A DNA stretch of 14,769 nucleotides from Anaerolineales bacterium. Its GTDB lineage: Bacteria > Chloroflexota > Anaerolineae > Anaerolineales > E44-bin32. Location: positions 1 to 14,769 of the forward strand of contig JAGLGG010000111.1 in NCBI GenBank assembly GCA_023144145.1, read 5' to 3'. A program made the translations under genes and the position numbers. Under the pieces are notes generated by a model. It was not told the origin of the DNA and did not search any database. It was given only the letters and a program-made list of their open reading frames with translations. Below are positions 14,744-14,769 of this stretch, piece by piece; position 1 is the stretch's first letter; every line of letters starts with the position of its first letter.

Positions 14744-14769
14744 ATGAACTATTCACCCGAACCAAAACT

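Noticed and set aside
14744..14769. ATG directly after the thiolase stop as the start of another gene
   Set aside because: Only 26 bases remain and there is no ribosome site, so a gene cannot be supported.

Overview
The window is a stretch of bacterial chromosome with roughly balanced base composition and Shine-Dalgarno style start sites. The zinc-finger type adenylate kinase, the HAD-first/ECH-second beta-oxidation fusion protein and the DUF3179 fragment point, with low to moderate confidence, to a Chloroflexota (Anaerolineae-like) bacterium. No rRNA, tRNA or CRISPR array was recognised.

Left part (1-1945): the 5' 211 codons of adenylate kinase on the minus strand, running off the window edge. 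Next is a DUF3179 gene that lacks its N-terminal half, then about 570 bases without a convincing gene but with a 15-bp tandem repeat and a run of inverted repeats. Signalling part (1946-5314): an OmpR/PhoB-type response regulator, a soluble GAF-PAS histidine kinase 6 bases downstream of it, and a single-domain CheY-like receiver. A convergent MscS-type channel gene (minus strand, 5327-6430) closes this part.

Middle (6431-6926): non-coding DNA holding a possible 178-bp MITE-like relic with a large internal hairpin, then a strong sigma70 promoter with an 18-bp perfect palindrome placed just after its -10 box.

Right part (6960-14743): a fatty-acid beta-oxidation locus. A TetR regulator overlaps a metallo-beta-lactamase-fold hydrolase gene. 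A second, imperfect copy of the TetR palindrome then lies inside the predicted promoter of an operon of two acyl-CoA dehydrogenase genes, a HAD/enoyl-CoA hydratase fusion (FadN-like) and a thiolase (FadA). Together these cover all four steps of the beta-oxidation cycle. The natural reading is that the TetR protein represses both itself and the catabolic operon until an acyl-CoA or similar ligand releases it.

The most striking observation is in the two acyl-CoA dehydrogenases. Each has lost a different half of the canonical FAD and catalytic site residues, and the losses are complementary. This suggests an obligate heteromeric dehydrogenase with one composite active site per alpha-beta pair, a design known from mycobacterial steroid side-chain enzymes.
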